Shown: positions 42,604-50,215 of the stretch, piece after piece
Numbering within the stretch: the stretch's first letter is position 1
Layout of the letters: the number at the start of each line of letters is the position of its first letter
Assembly: GCA_944391625.1 (NCBI GenBank)
Contig: CALXUG010000001.1
Coordinates: 62,001 to 126,000, forward strand
Direction: 5' to 3'
DNA length: 64,000 nt
DNA from: an uncultured Clostridia bacterium
GTDB lineage: Bacteria > Bacillota > Peptococcia > Peptococcales > Peptococcaceae
Translations under genes and position numbers: made by a program
Notes under the pieces: generated by a model
Told to the model about the DNA's origin: nothing
The model's input: the letters and a program-made list of their open reading frames with translations, nothing else
The model's database searches: none

Positions 42604-42849
42604 TTATTTGTCTGTTTTCTGCTCGGTTTCCTCTACCAAAGCAAACCGAGGCACAACCTGTCCATCTGCCAAGGTGACAGATTCCAAAAACATATCCAAC
42701 GGTCTGGCCCAAATACCATGTTCGCCATACAATGCCTGATAAATCACAAGTTCTTCTTCTGTTTCACTGTGTCGGGCCACCGTCAGCACCTGATATAACT
42801 TATCTTTATAGTGGCGGTAAATTCCGCCGCTTACAAGTTTTTGCTCCAT
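42604..42849 (-). CDS. DUF1653 protein
   Basis: The protein has 81 residues. It starts [51 protein letters not shown], the defining pattern of the small DUF1653 family: an SH3-like barrel with a conserved YRHFKG-type start and WVRPLxMF end. The function is unknown. It is usually encoded as a free-standing small cytoplasmic protein. The gene stands alone between azlD and the ylxM operon and has AGGAAGG before its ATG. Confidence 0.85.
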   Translation of the reverse strand: MEQKLVSGGIYRHYKDKLYQVLTVARHSETEEELVIYQALYGEHGIWARPLDMFLESVTLADGQVVPRFALVEETEQKTDK

Positions 42850-42910
42850 AATCTTTCCTTCCTGTTCTCAGTGTTTCAGATTGTAAGTATTTCCCAGTCA
42901 ATAGTAAGCT

Positions 42911-43240
42911 CTACAAAAAAAGCATACACTGTTCTGTAATAAACACCACCGCCACTGCACCCAGTGCCACTAACAGCAAACCTTTATTTTTATAGGCTAA
43001 AAAGACTGCCGCAATCAATCCCAATATAGCAGAAACCATATTAGATGTCGAATATAAAATACCGGGAACGGTCATCGCCGCCAACACAGCATAGGGTACA
43101 TAATACAAAAAAGAACGAATAAATTTATTTTGAATTTTACGACGCATCAACGTCAACGGCAGCATGCGGGGAATATAGGTGACAATGGCCATTACCGCCA
43201 CCGCAGACAACACATACAGATAGGGATATCCTGTTTCCAT
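42911..43240 (-). CDS. azlD: AzlD-type branched-chain amino acid transport subunit
   Basis: The protein has 109 residues with three or four membrane spans. The typical AzlD stretch TYIPRMLPLTLMRRKIQNKFIRSFLYYVPYAVLAAMTVPGIL is present. AzlD forms an exporter with AzlC for branched-chain amino acids or analogues. The gene follows azlC by 6 bases. Confidence 0.92.
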   Translation of the reverse strand: METGYPYLYVLSAVAVMAIVTYIPRMLPLTLMRRKIQNKFIRSFLYYVPYAVLAAMTVPGILYSTSNMVSAILGLIAAVFLAYKNKGLLLVALGAVAVVFITEQCMLFL

Positions 43241-43246
43241 GATTTA

Positions 43247-43960
43247 TTACTCTTCCTCCTCTTTAATCGGCCATTTTATCGCAGCAAAGCTGCTGGCCAA
43301 TACCGCACAGATAATAATTACCCAACCGCTGGAAAGCTGTTGTAAAACCGGCAGATAGTAAAAAATACAACTAATCATTGCCGCAATCACAATCACCCAA
43401 ACCAAGGCCCGCTCTGTACGTGCCGGTGGGATAATCACTGCCAAAAACATACCATAAATAGCAATTCCCAAGGCGCTGCGCACCATAGCCGGCAGCAGAG
43501 AAACAGCTGTGGCGCCAATCAGCGTACCCAACGCCCAGCCCCAGAAAGGCGCTGTCATCAAACCAAAAAAATATGCCGCTGAAATCTGCCCGCGGGACTG
43601 CATACTGACACCGAAAATTTCATCGGTGACACCAAAAGACATCAGCAATCGTTTTGGAATGGACAATGCCGGATCAATCCGTTGGGATAACGACAGCGAC
43701 ATCAGCAAATATCGGATGTTAATCACAAAGGTGGTAATACCGATTTCTAACAAACTGCCACCGCCTATAATCAACGCTGTACCGGCAAACTGACCGGCTG
43801 AAGTCAGATTGGTCATAGAAATCAGCACAGCAATCCAAAAAGGCATACTGTTTTCTGTACACATCATCCCAAAAGTAAAGGCCACCGACACATACCCCAA
43901 GCAAATGGGCACGCCATTGTGCAACCCTCTCAAAAAATCTGCTTTTACATCTGCGGACAA
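43247..43960 (-). CDS. azlC: AzlC-type branched-chain amino acid permease
   Basis: The protein has 237 residues. The start is a TTG at 43960 behind AGGGGGAA, since no suitable ATG is present. The AzlC pattern is visible: GLHNGVPICLGYVSVAFTFGMM, LTSAGQFAGTALI, TTFVINIRYLLMSLSLSQRI and FGVTDEIFGV. Six or more membrane spans are predicted. It is the large subunit of the AzlCD exporter and forms an operon with azlD. Confidence 0.93.
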   Translation of the reverse strand: MSADVKADFLRGLHNGVPICLGYVSVAFTFGMMCTENSMPFWIAVLISMTNLTSAGQFAGTALIIGGGSLLEIGITTFVINIRYLLMSLSLSQRIDPALSIPKRLLMSFGVTDEIFGVSMQSRGQISAAYFFGLMTAPFWGWALGTLIGATAVSLLPAMVRSALGIAIYGMFLAVIIPPARTERALVWVIVIAAMISCIFYYLPVLQQLSSGWVIIICAVLASSFAAIKWPIKEEEE

Positions 43961-44089
43961 GATAATTCCCCCTCATATACTATTTTCAGATATCAAACGA
44001 TGTCCGATTTACTTTTACTGACTGGCAATAAAACAAGCTCACTGCTTATTATCAGCAGCGAGCCATCATTTTGTTACACATGATATAAA

Positions 44090-44118
44090 ATTTTAAATCG
44101 TTCTAAAAAAAATGTCAA
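44090..44118 (-). promoter_or_regulatory. azlCD promoter
   Basis: Minus strand: TTGACA (44118-44113), 17-base spacer, TAAAAT (44095-44090). On the plus strand of the same gap a TATAAT (44186-44191) could serve the next gene, but its -35 is weak. Nothing else is seen in 43961-44283. Confidence 0.75.
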
Positions 44119-44283
44119 CTGGTATCCCTAAAAAACGGCTGTTTTTTATTGGTGCTTTTTTCGGTTTCTGTTTTATCATCACTTTTTATAATGAAATGGT
44201 GCAATCCCGCTTCTTTCTTGCATGTTTCCTACATATACTGCTAGAAGATGTGATTCTATTTTCATAAAGAAAGGGAGCCTGCC

Positions 44284-44913
44284 ATGCCTTCGATTCTATT
44301 ACTCCAAACAGCAGCACTGTTGCTGTTCTGGTATTATTGCTTCCGTCACAAAGCCTGGCAGCAGGGCTGGTTTTACAAAATCCTTCTGTTCCTGCTGCCT
44401 TTTGCCTTTGGGTGTCTGCTGCTATGGTGGGATATCCACTATCTTTCTCTGGAAACACTGCGCAGCTGGCATAATGCTTTCTGCTGTTTCAGCACACTCA
44501 CTGCCCTTTTATTGCTGCCGCAATGGTACAAACTGATGTGGCTGGCATTGCTTGCTTTACCGGTGCAGAAAATTTCTGAAAGTACTAAGCTGATGTTTAC
44601 CATTTTATTTTCCATTATTATGGTTCTAACCATCATCTTTTTCTTCACCTTGTACTTTCTTTGGCTGGATAGCTTATCCGGTTATACACAGGGACTGCGC
44701 AGCGCTTTTTTGAACTTTCAGCCTGTACTGTTAGACTTTCCCACTGCTTTCTATTTTAGCTTTTCCTGTTATTTTGCTCTAGGGTTCGGAGATTTTTTTC
44801 CCTACGGACAATGGTTTCACTTGCTGGTATTCTTAGAATGTCTGATTGCACTGCTGAACAACGGAATCATTATTATCTATGCCTTTAACTTTTTGTTTAA
44901 AAAGGATTCATAG
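44284..44913 (+). CDS. Predicted membrane protein with K+-channel-like pore loop
   Basis: The protein has 209 residues, very hydrophobic, with five or six spans (LLLQTAALLLFWYYCF, ILLFLLPFAFGCLLLWW, LMWLALLALPV, FTILFSIIMVLTIIFFFTLYFLW). Near residue 165 a re-entrant segment reads FYFSFSCYFALGFGDFFPYG, and the GFGD matches the selectivity filter (GYGD/GFGD) of two-span potassium channels. It is followed by a last helix (LLVFLECLIALLNNGIIIIYAFNFLF). The N-terminal spans match nothing I know, and there is no RCK domain. It stands alone on the plus strand with a strong terminator after it. Confidence 0.6.
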   Translation: MPSILLLQTAALLLFWYYCFRHKAWQQGWFYKILLFLLPFAFGCLLLWWDIHYLSLETLRSWHNAFCCFSTLTALLLLPQWYKLMWLALLALPVQKISESTKLMFTILFSIIMVLTIIFFFTLYFLWLDSLSGYTQGLRSAFLNFQPVLLDFPTAFYFSFSCYFALGFGDFFPYGQWFHLLVFLECLIALLNNGIIIIYAFNFLFKKDS

Positions 44914-44975
44914 AGTATCGTGACCGTTTTATCGTAGATACCGCATCGGTGCAAGCAATAACATACGACGATACT
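44914..44975 (+). other. Potential structured 3' region after the channel-like gene
   Basis: AGTATCGT (44914-44921) and ACGATACT (44968-44975) pair perfectly around a 46-base interior holding a small ACCG-CAT-CGGT hairpin. It could be part of the 3' UTR fold. No known family is recognised. Confidence 0.35.
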
Positions 44976-44995
44976 ATCACCCATAGTCTACGTCA

Positions 44996-45054
44996 AAATT
45001 AGAACCGGCTTTCTTGAGGAATGGCATCTTCAAGAAGGCCGGTTCCAATTTTTA
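44996..45054 (+). terminator. Terminator of the channel-like gene
   Basis: AAAATT-GAACCGGC-TTCTTGA pairs with TTCAAGAA-GCCGGTTC-AATTTTT, a long stem with single bulges and a terminal T5. Confidence 0.85.
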
Positions 45055-45076
45055 GAGAGAAAACGAAAGACGAAAA

Positions 45077-45116
45077 AAAAGCCCCACCAGCAACCCAATA
45101 CTGATGAGGCTTATAC
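45077..45116 (-). terminator. Terminator of dapB-asd-dapA
   Basis: Minus strand AGCCTCATCAG and CTGGTGGGGCT pair with G-U pairs, followed by eight T, just after the dapA stop. Confidence 0.85.
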
Positions 45117-45122
45117 ATACAA

Positions 45123-46001
45123 TTATACTAAGTTCAAATCTTTCATGGTTTTCAGCACAGCTTCTCTTTCCTGGGCGTTGGCTTCCACCAAAGGCAGCCG
45201 TACCTTGCCATTGCCAAATCCAACCTGATTTAACGCATATTTTACCGGAACAGGATTGGAGGTAATAAACAACGATTTAAAAATCGGATACAACGCTTTA
45301 TGCTGTGCTGCTGCCCCTGCTACATCGCCAGCCACATAAGCATCTACCATAGCACGAATCTGATTGCCTACAACATGAGCAGCCACGCTGATAATACCAT
45401 AACCGCCCACAGCCATCATTGGCAGGGTCAGAGAATCATCCCCACTGTAGATCACAAAATCATCAGGAACTAATGTTTTAATTTTGCTAACCTGTTCAAT
45501 ACTGCCGGCAGCTTCTTTCACTGCAACAATATTTGGAATCTGCGCCAGACGAGCAATTAATTCAGGAGCCATATTGATGCCGCAGCGTCCCGGAATATTA
45601 TACAGAATCACCGGCAAAGTTGTAGCCTCCGCTACAGCTTTAAAATGCTGATACAAACCTTCCTGAGATGGTTTGTTATAATAAGGCGCCACTACCAGCA
45701 CACCATCCACACCCAAAGCTTCCATTTCTTTGGTGGCTTCAATGGTGGTTCTGGTGCAGTTGGTACCAGTACCTACCACAATGGCAGCTTTTCCGCCAAT
45801 TACTTCTTTTACCGCTTTCACAATGTTAATTTTTTCGTCATGGGTTAATGTTGGTGTTTCTGCGGTGGTACCGCATACAACCAAACCATCGTTGCCATTT
45901 TCAATCAGATGCACAGCTAACCGTTTTACTTCATCATAATCTACTTCACCATTGTCTAAAAACGGGGTTACCATAGCTGTTAATACTCTACCAAAATCCA
46001 T
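45123..46001 (-). CDS. dapA: 4-hydroxy-tetrahydrodipicolinate synthase
   Basis: The protein has 292 residues, standard length. (beta/alpha)8 barrel motifs are visible: VVCGTTAETPTLTHDEK (pyruvate-binding GTT-E), YYNKPSQEGLYQHF, ILYNIPGRCGINM (catalytic Tyr in YNIPGR) and IVAVKEAAGS with the Schiff-base Lys. It condenses pyruvate and aspartate semialdehyde, the committed step to lysine and diaminopimelate. It is third in the lysine-riboswitch operon, about 100 bases after asd. Confidence 0.97.
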   Translation of the reverse strand: MDFGRVLTAMVTPFLDNGEVDYDEVKRLAVHLIENGNDGLVVCGTTAETPTLTHDEKINIVKAVKEVIGGKAAIVVGTGTNCTRTTIEATKEMEALGVDGVLVVAPYYNKPSQEGLYQHFKAVAEATTLPVILYNIPGRCGINMAPELIARLAQIPNIVAVKEAAGSIEQVSKIKTLVPDDFVIYSGDDSLTLPMMAVGGYGIISVAAHVVGNQIRAMVDAYVAGDVAGAAAQHKALYPIFKSLFITSNPVPVKYALNQVGFGNGKVRLPLVEANAQEREAVLKTMKDLNLV

Positions 46002-46105
46002 TGAAACAACCTCCTTAAATCAAAACCTGTTTTCCAAATTTTTACGCAAACAACATCGTATGGTTCTTTTTAGTATATGCAATATTATATCGCCTGCGAT
46101 TATTT

Positions 46106-47116
46106 TTAAATTAAATCCTGACGCAATAACTCTTCTGCAATCTGTACCGCATTGGTAGCAGCGCCTTTGCGCAGTTGGTCAAAAGCGATCCATAAATTCA
46201 GCGCCTTGTCACAGCCCAAATCCCGACGAATACGGCCTACATACACTTCATCAGTATCAGATGTGAACAATGGCATTGGATATACATTATTTTGCGGATC
46301 ATCCTGCACGATAATTCCTTTTTCCGCCTCCATCAAAGCTCTGGCTTCATCAGGAGTGATGGTTTCTTCGGTTTCTACATATACCGATTCGGAATGGCTG
46401 CGATACACCGGTACCCGAACTGCAGTCGGAGAAATGGAGATGCTGTCATCACTTAAAATTTTCTGTGTTTCGTATACCAGCTTCATTTCTTCCTTGGTAT
46501 AATCATCCTCTACCCACACATCAATATGAGGAATCAGGTTAAAGGCAATCTGATGCTGGAAGATATGCGGCTCGATGGCTTCTCCGTTTAAGGTCTGTTT
46601 TACCTGCAGGCTCAACTCGTCAATGGCTTCTTTGCCAGCGCCGGATACTGCCTGATAGGTGGACACAATAACCCGTTTTACTTTGCTCTTTTTGTGCAGC
46701 GGATACAGTGCAGATACCAACAAAATGGTAGAACAGTTTGGATTGGCAATCAGCCCTTTATGGTCTTTTAATGCTTCCGGATTCACTTCTGGCACAACCA
46801 GTGGAACATCCGGTTCCAAACGGAATGTACTGCTGTTGTCAATGACTACACAGCCTTTGGACTGTGCCAGACGGCCAAAAGCTCTGCTGGCAGGACCGCC
46901 GGCAAACAAAGCCAAATCCACATCATCAAAAGAGTTTTCGGTGGTTTCCTGTACAGTATAGGTTTTACCCTGATATTGAATTTCGGTGCCGGCACTTCTG
47001 GCGCTGGCCAACAGACGCAGCTCTTTGTATGGAATCTTCCGTTCTTCCATTACCTTTAAAATTTCCTGACCAACTGCGCCGGTGGCGCCTACTACAGCAA
47101 TTGTTAATTCTTTCAT
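46106..47116 (-). CDS. asd: Aspartate-semialdehyde dehydrogenase
   Basis: The protein has 336 residues. The N-terminal NADP-binding loop reads AVVGATGAVGQEIL. The active-site Cys lies in IANPNCSTI, and further conserved parts are STYQAVSGAGKEAIDEL and VPVYRSHSESVYVE with the catalytic His. It reduces aspartyl phosphate to aspartate semialdehyde, feeding lysine, threonine and methionine synthesis. It is located between dapB and dapA in the same operon. Confidence 0.97.
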   Translation of the reverse strand: MKELTIAVVGATGAVGQEILKVMEERKIPYKELRLLASARSAGTEIQYQGKTYTVQETTENSFDDVDLALFAGGPASRAFGRLAQSKGCVVIDNSSTFRLEPDVPLVVPEVNPEALKDHKGLIANPNCSTILLVSALYPLHKKSKVKRVIVSTYQAVSGAGKEAIDELSLQVKQTLNGEAIEPHIFQHQIAFNLIPHIDVWVEDDYTKEEMKLVYETQKILSDDSISISPTAVRVPVYRSHSESVYVETEETITPDEARALMEAEKGIIVQDDPQNNVYPMPLFTSDTDEVYVGRIRRDLGCDKALNLWIAFDQLRKGAATNAVQIAEELLRQDLI

Positions 47117-47153
47117 CGTTCTTTGCCCCCATAAATTTTTTATATTGATTAAC

Positions 47154-47948
47154 TTAATCTAAAATATTTTCTAAATCTTCCACCAAACCGGTCCATCCCT
47201 GCACTTTTTTGGCTGCTAATGCAATGCCCGGCATAAAAGATTCTCTGGAAATGGAATCATGACGAATGGTTAATGTTTGCCCCAAACCGCCAAAAATCAC
47301 TTCCTGACTGGCCACAAACCCCGGCAGCCGTACACTATGCACACGCATACCTTCATATTCACCGCCGCGGGCACCAGGAATTTTTTCATATTCATCTTCC
47401 ATTCCCTGCTTCATTGGCTGACGGTTCTGCGCAATTTTACTCAAGGTGGTCACCGCTGTACCCGATGGTGCATCCAGTTTTTTGTCATGATGCAATTCAA
47501 TCACTTCAGCATATGGCATATATTTGGCTGCTTCTGCAGCAAATTTCATCATCAGTACAGCGCCAATAGCAAAGTTGGCTGCATGGAACATACCAGTATG
47601 ATGCTCCTTGGCCAATTTTCCCATTTCAGCCCGTTCTTCCGGACTTAACCCGGTGGTACCGGTTACAACAGCAATGCCTTTTTCCAGTACCTGCGGCACA
47701 TTAACCCGCATAGCATCTGCTACAGTAAAGTCGATCATAACATCGATTTCGGTTTCATCCAGCAGCTTCTTTAAATCGGTTTCTACCAGCACCCCTTCCA
47801 CCGGTCGACCAATCAATGCTCCAATTTCCATGTCCTGATATTCTCGATCAAAAGCCGCTACCAATTCCAAATCAGGATCATCCACCACTGTACGGCAAAT
47901 TTCACGGCCCATCCGGCCGCATGCCCCCATAACACCAACTCGAACCAT
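47154..47948 (-). CDS. dapB: 4-hydroxy-tetrahydrodipicolinate reductase
   Basis: The protein has 264 residues. The nucleotide-binding loop is VGVMGACGRMGREI. VTGTTGLSPEE follows, and the catalytic region is EVIELHHDKKLDAPSGTAV with His and Lys. It reduces the DapA product with NAD(P)H. It is the first gene of the operon, immediately after the lysine riboswitch, and its ribosome binding site GGGAGG is 9 bases before the ATG. Confidence 0.97.
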   Translation of the reverse strand: MVRVGVMGACGRMGREICRTVVDDPDLELVAAFDREYQDMEIGALIGRPVEGVLVETDLKKLLDETEIDVMIDFTVADAMRVNVPQVLEKGIAVVTGTTGLSPEERAEMGKLAKEHHTGMFHAANFAIGAVLMMKFAAEAAKYMPYAEVIELHHDKKLDAPSGTAVTTLSKIAQNRQPMKQGMEDEYEKIPGARGGEYEGMRVHSVRLPGFVASQEVIFGGLGQTLTIRHDSISRESFMPGIALAAKKVQGWTGLVEDLENILD

Positions 47949-47989
47949 ATCTATATCCTCCCTTATAATAAATCATCAAAATCATTTTA

Positions 47990-48240
47990 TAAAAAAAGCT
48001 AAAGGAAAAAACATCCTTTAGCTATAGTTATAGAGTGGCCCCTTATCCCCCCAATACGATAGCTCAACAACAGCTGCCTGGGTGCAACTGTTGACAGTCC
48101 TGTACCTATTTGATACAGCCCCAGCCTGTTATTGCAGGACAATGACAGACTTCGGCGAAAATTCCTTTTATACTGTTTCTTTGATTTCCTGGAACCTCCT
48201 CAGTACTACTAATAATTTCCGCGCCTCTACCCTATCTTAA
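47990..48240 (-). promoter_or_regulatory. Lysine riboswitch (L-box) with terminator, upstream of dapB
   Basis: The minus-strand leader contains the L-box landmarks in order: TAGAGGCGCGG, TTAGTAGTACTGAGGAGG, CGCCGAAG and GGCTGGGGCTG. A terminator hairpin (AGCTAAAGGA/TCCTTTAGCT at 48023-47997) with a run of seven or more T follows. When lysine binds, the terminator should form and shut off dapB-asd-dapA. Confidence 0.93.
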
Positions 48241-48279
48241 AAGACAAGGCATATTTACTATTCAGTTTTAATAATTTTT

Positions 48280-48308
48280 ATAATAGCATCGCTCCTGTTC
48301 TCTGTCAA
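48280..48308 (-). promoter_or_regulatory. Promoter of the lysine riboswitch operon
   Basis: Minus strand: TTGACA (48308-48303), 17-base spacer, TATTAT (48285-48280), about 40 bases before the aptamer. Confidence 0.85.
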
Positions 48309-48429
48309 CCATTCAATCTGTCATTTGACAAAAAATGCAGAAAAAATACAATGTACAGCTGTAAGAAAAAAATTATAGAATCTATCGTTCTATGATTTTC
48401 TCCGCTATATATTTCTATGATGAATTTGC

Positions 48430-48714
48430 TCAATATAGTCCTGCTGTTTTCCCAACAAAAGCGGACAGTAAGATCATCTGCAATAAAAAGATAAGCGGAA
48501 TGCCTACAACAAAGGCTTTGTGCTTTGTTTTATGACGAAATTGCTGCATACCCAGCCAGCAACCCACACTGCCGCCCAACAACGCCACCAGAAAGAAACG
48601 CTGCTCCGGTACTCTCCATCTATCCTTTTTGGCTTTATATTTGTCCCAGCCCATCAGCACAAAACCGCCCAGATTCATGGCCAATAGATATATAACCAAC
48701 AATTTTCCCAGCAT
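48430..48714 (-). CDS. DUF1294 small membrane protein
   Basis: The protein has 94 residues. It shows the family pattern MGWDKYKAKKDRWRVPEQRFFLVALLGGSVGCWLGMQQFRHKTKHKAFVVGIPL, with an N-terminal span, a basic loop (DKxxA...RWR-PE), a second span and a third near the end. The function is unknown. It is a single gene between rplT and the lysine operon, with AGGAAGG before the ATG. Confidence 0.88.
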   Translation of the reverse strand: MLGKLLVIYLLAMNLGGFVLMGWDKYKAKKDRWRVPEQRFFLVALLGGSVGCWLGMQQFRHKTKHKAFVVGIPLIFLLQMILLSAFVGKTAGLY

Positions 48715-48760
48715 ATCCTTCCTCCTACTGTAAAAACATTCTGATATTTTTTATAAAAAT

Positions 48761-48803
48761 AGAGGATATTTCAAAAACCATAATGATTTCTGAAATATCC
48801 TCT
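48761..48803 (-). terminator. Terminator of infC-rpmI-rplT
   Basis: Perfect 13-base arms AGAGGATATTTCA and TGAAATATCCTCT are followed on the minus strand by ATTTTTATAAAAAA. Confidence 0.85.
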
Positions 48804-48820
48804 AACATCAATTTCATGTA

Positions 48821-49177
48821 TTAAGCAAGTGCTTTTTTAGCAACTTCAACCAAATCACTGAATGCTTTCGCATCTGTAATAGCCAAATCAGCCAACACTT
48901 TACGGTTGATTTCAACACCAGCTTTGTTCAAGCCGTTGATGAATCTGCTGTAAGACATATCGTTCATTCTGCAAGCTGCATTGATACGAGCGATCCATAA
49001 TTTACGGAAGTCACGTTTACGCAGTCTTCTGTGCGCATAAGCATAACGCAAAGAACGCATTACAGCCTGGTTTGCTACACGATAAATTTTAGAACGGTTA
49101 CCATAGTAACCTTTTGCCTGTCTTAAGATTTTTTTATGTCTACGGTGTGTATTGACACCACGTTTCACTCTTGCCAT
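48821..49177 (-). CDS. rplT: 50S ribosomal protein L20
   Basis: The protein has 118 residues. It starts [46 protein letters not shown], the L20 signature, and continues [22 protein letters not shown]20 is an early 50S assembly protein that binds 23S rRNA. In many bacteria it represses its own operon by binding the infC-rpmI leader. It follows rpmI by 32 bases. Confidence 0.98.
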   Translation of the reverse strand: MARVKRGVNTHRRHKKILRQAKGYYGNRSKIYRVANQAVMRSLRYAYAHRRLRKRDFRKLWIARINAACRMNDMSYSRFINGLNKAGVEINRKVLADLAITDAKAFSDLVEVAKKALA

Positions 49178-49209
49178 GGGTTGTCCAACCTCCTTCTATA
49201 GCTTACCTA

Positions 49210-49407
49210 TTATTTGTAAGGAATTAATTTTGTAACTCTTTTTGCATCGCCTTCAAACATAATTGCGGATTTACGCAGATTACGTTTTCTCTTAGGGGAT
49301 TTCTTTTCTAAAATATGGCTTGTAAAAGCATGGTTTCTTTTGATTTTACCAGAACCTGTTTTACTGAATCTTTTTGCTGCACCTCTATGAGTTTTCATTT
49401 TTGGCAT
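49210..49407 (-). CDS. rpmI: 50S ribosomal protein L35
   Basis: The protein has 65 residues, the usual size. [23 protein letters not shown] is the L35 signature, and [12 protein letters not shown] and VTKLIPYK follow. It is a component of the large ribosomal subunit. It is located between infC and rplT with good AGGAGG spacing. Confidence 0.98.
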   Translation of the reverse strand: MPKMKTHRGAAKRFSKTGSGKIKRNHAFTSHILEKKSPKRKRNLRKSAIMFEGDAKRVTKLIPYK

Positions 49408-49451
49408 AATAAGTTCCTCCTCTCACTTACTGATTCATTCATGCTTCAGAA

Positions 49452-49964
49452 TTATTCTTTGGCCGGAGCCAAGATCATTATCATATTTCTACCTTCTACC
49501 TTAGCCGCTTTTTCAATTTTAGCAACACTGGCTAATTCTTCAGCAAAACGCTGACAAAGCTCTTGCCCTAATTCCGGATGGGTAATTTCACGACCACGGA
49601 ACATAATGGTTACTTTTACTTTGTCACCGCCGCTTAAAAATTTAGCAGCATTTTTTGCTTTGGTTTGAAAGTCATGATCCTCAATATTTGGTCTAAGCTT
49701 TACTTCTTTTACGGTAATGGTTCTTTGATTCTTTTTGGCTTCCCGTTCTTTCTTACTCTGCTCATATTTATATTTACCATAGTCCATGATACGGCATACC
49801 GGCGGATTGGCTGTGGGAGCCACTTCAACCAAATCCAGACCTTTTTCAGCGGCAATTTTCATCGCATCTCTCGGCGACATAACGCCCAACTGCTGTCCTG
49901 CATCATCAACCAGACGAACTTCTTTACAACGAACTTCTTCGTTAATTCTTAACTCTTTACTAAT
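49452..49964 (-). CDS. infC: Translation initiation factor IF-3 (AUU start)
   Basis: The protein has 170 residues. The start is set at an ATT (49964), because GAGGAGGG lies 8-9 bases upstream and the next residues SKELRINEEVRCKEVRLVDDAGQQLGVM match the usual IF3 N-terminus. No ATG or GTG fits. The linker (YKYEQSKKEREAKKNQR) and C-domain (VKEVKLRPNIEDHDFQTKAKNAAKFL) are typical. IF3 prevents subunit joining and rejects non-canonical starts, so an AUU codon makes its own synthesis self-limiting, as known in E. coli and Bacillus relatives. It is first in infC-rpmI-rplT. Confidence 0.95.
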   Translation of the reverse strand: MSKELRINEEVRCKEVRLVDDAGQQLGVMSPRDAMKIAAEKGLDLVEVAPTANPPVCRIMDYGKYKYEQSKKEREAKKNQRTITVKEVKLRPNIEDHDFQTKAKNAAKFLSGGDKVKVTIMFRGREITHPELGQELCQRFAEELASVAKIEKAAKVEGRNMIMILAPAKE

Positions 49965-49990
49965 AACTATTCCCTCCTCGAGACCAAACA

Positions 49991-50018
49991 AAAAAAGCGG
50001 ATGGAGAATTCCATCCGC
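49991..50018 (-). terminator. Leader terminator (attenuator) before infC
   Basis: GCGGATGG-AGAATT-CCATCCGC followed by seven T on the minus strand lies only about 25 bases before the infC start. A terminator between promoter and first gene implies attenuation, possibly with an L20-type leader. Confidence 0.8.
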
Positions 50019-50152
50019 CTGAACTCATATCAAAACACACTGATACTGTCAGAATAGTAAATGCTCTGTAACCAACTCAGCAACCGGCTGGAAGGTGAGA
50101 AACGGATGGTTTCTACTTTTGCAATAAGCAACTTAATTCAATCAACTTTGAT

Positions 50153-50181
50153 AGAATACTATATTTCTACTTGTTTGTCAA
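50153..50181 (-). promoter_or_regulatory. Promoter of infC-rpmI-rplT
   Basis: Minus strand: TTGACA (50181-50176), 17-base spacer, TATTCT (50158-50153). The leader to infC is about 180 bases and contains the attenuator. Confidence 0.8.
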
Positions 50182-50215
50182 CTGTTTTTTTGCAATTTTA
50201 TTTTCTAAATATTTA

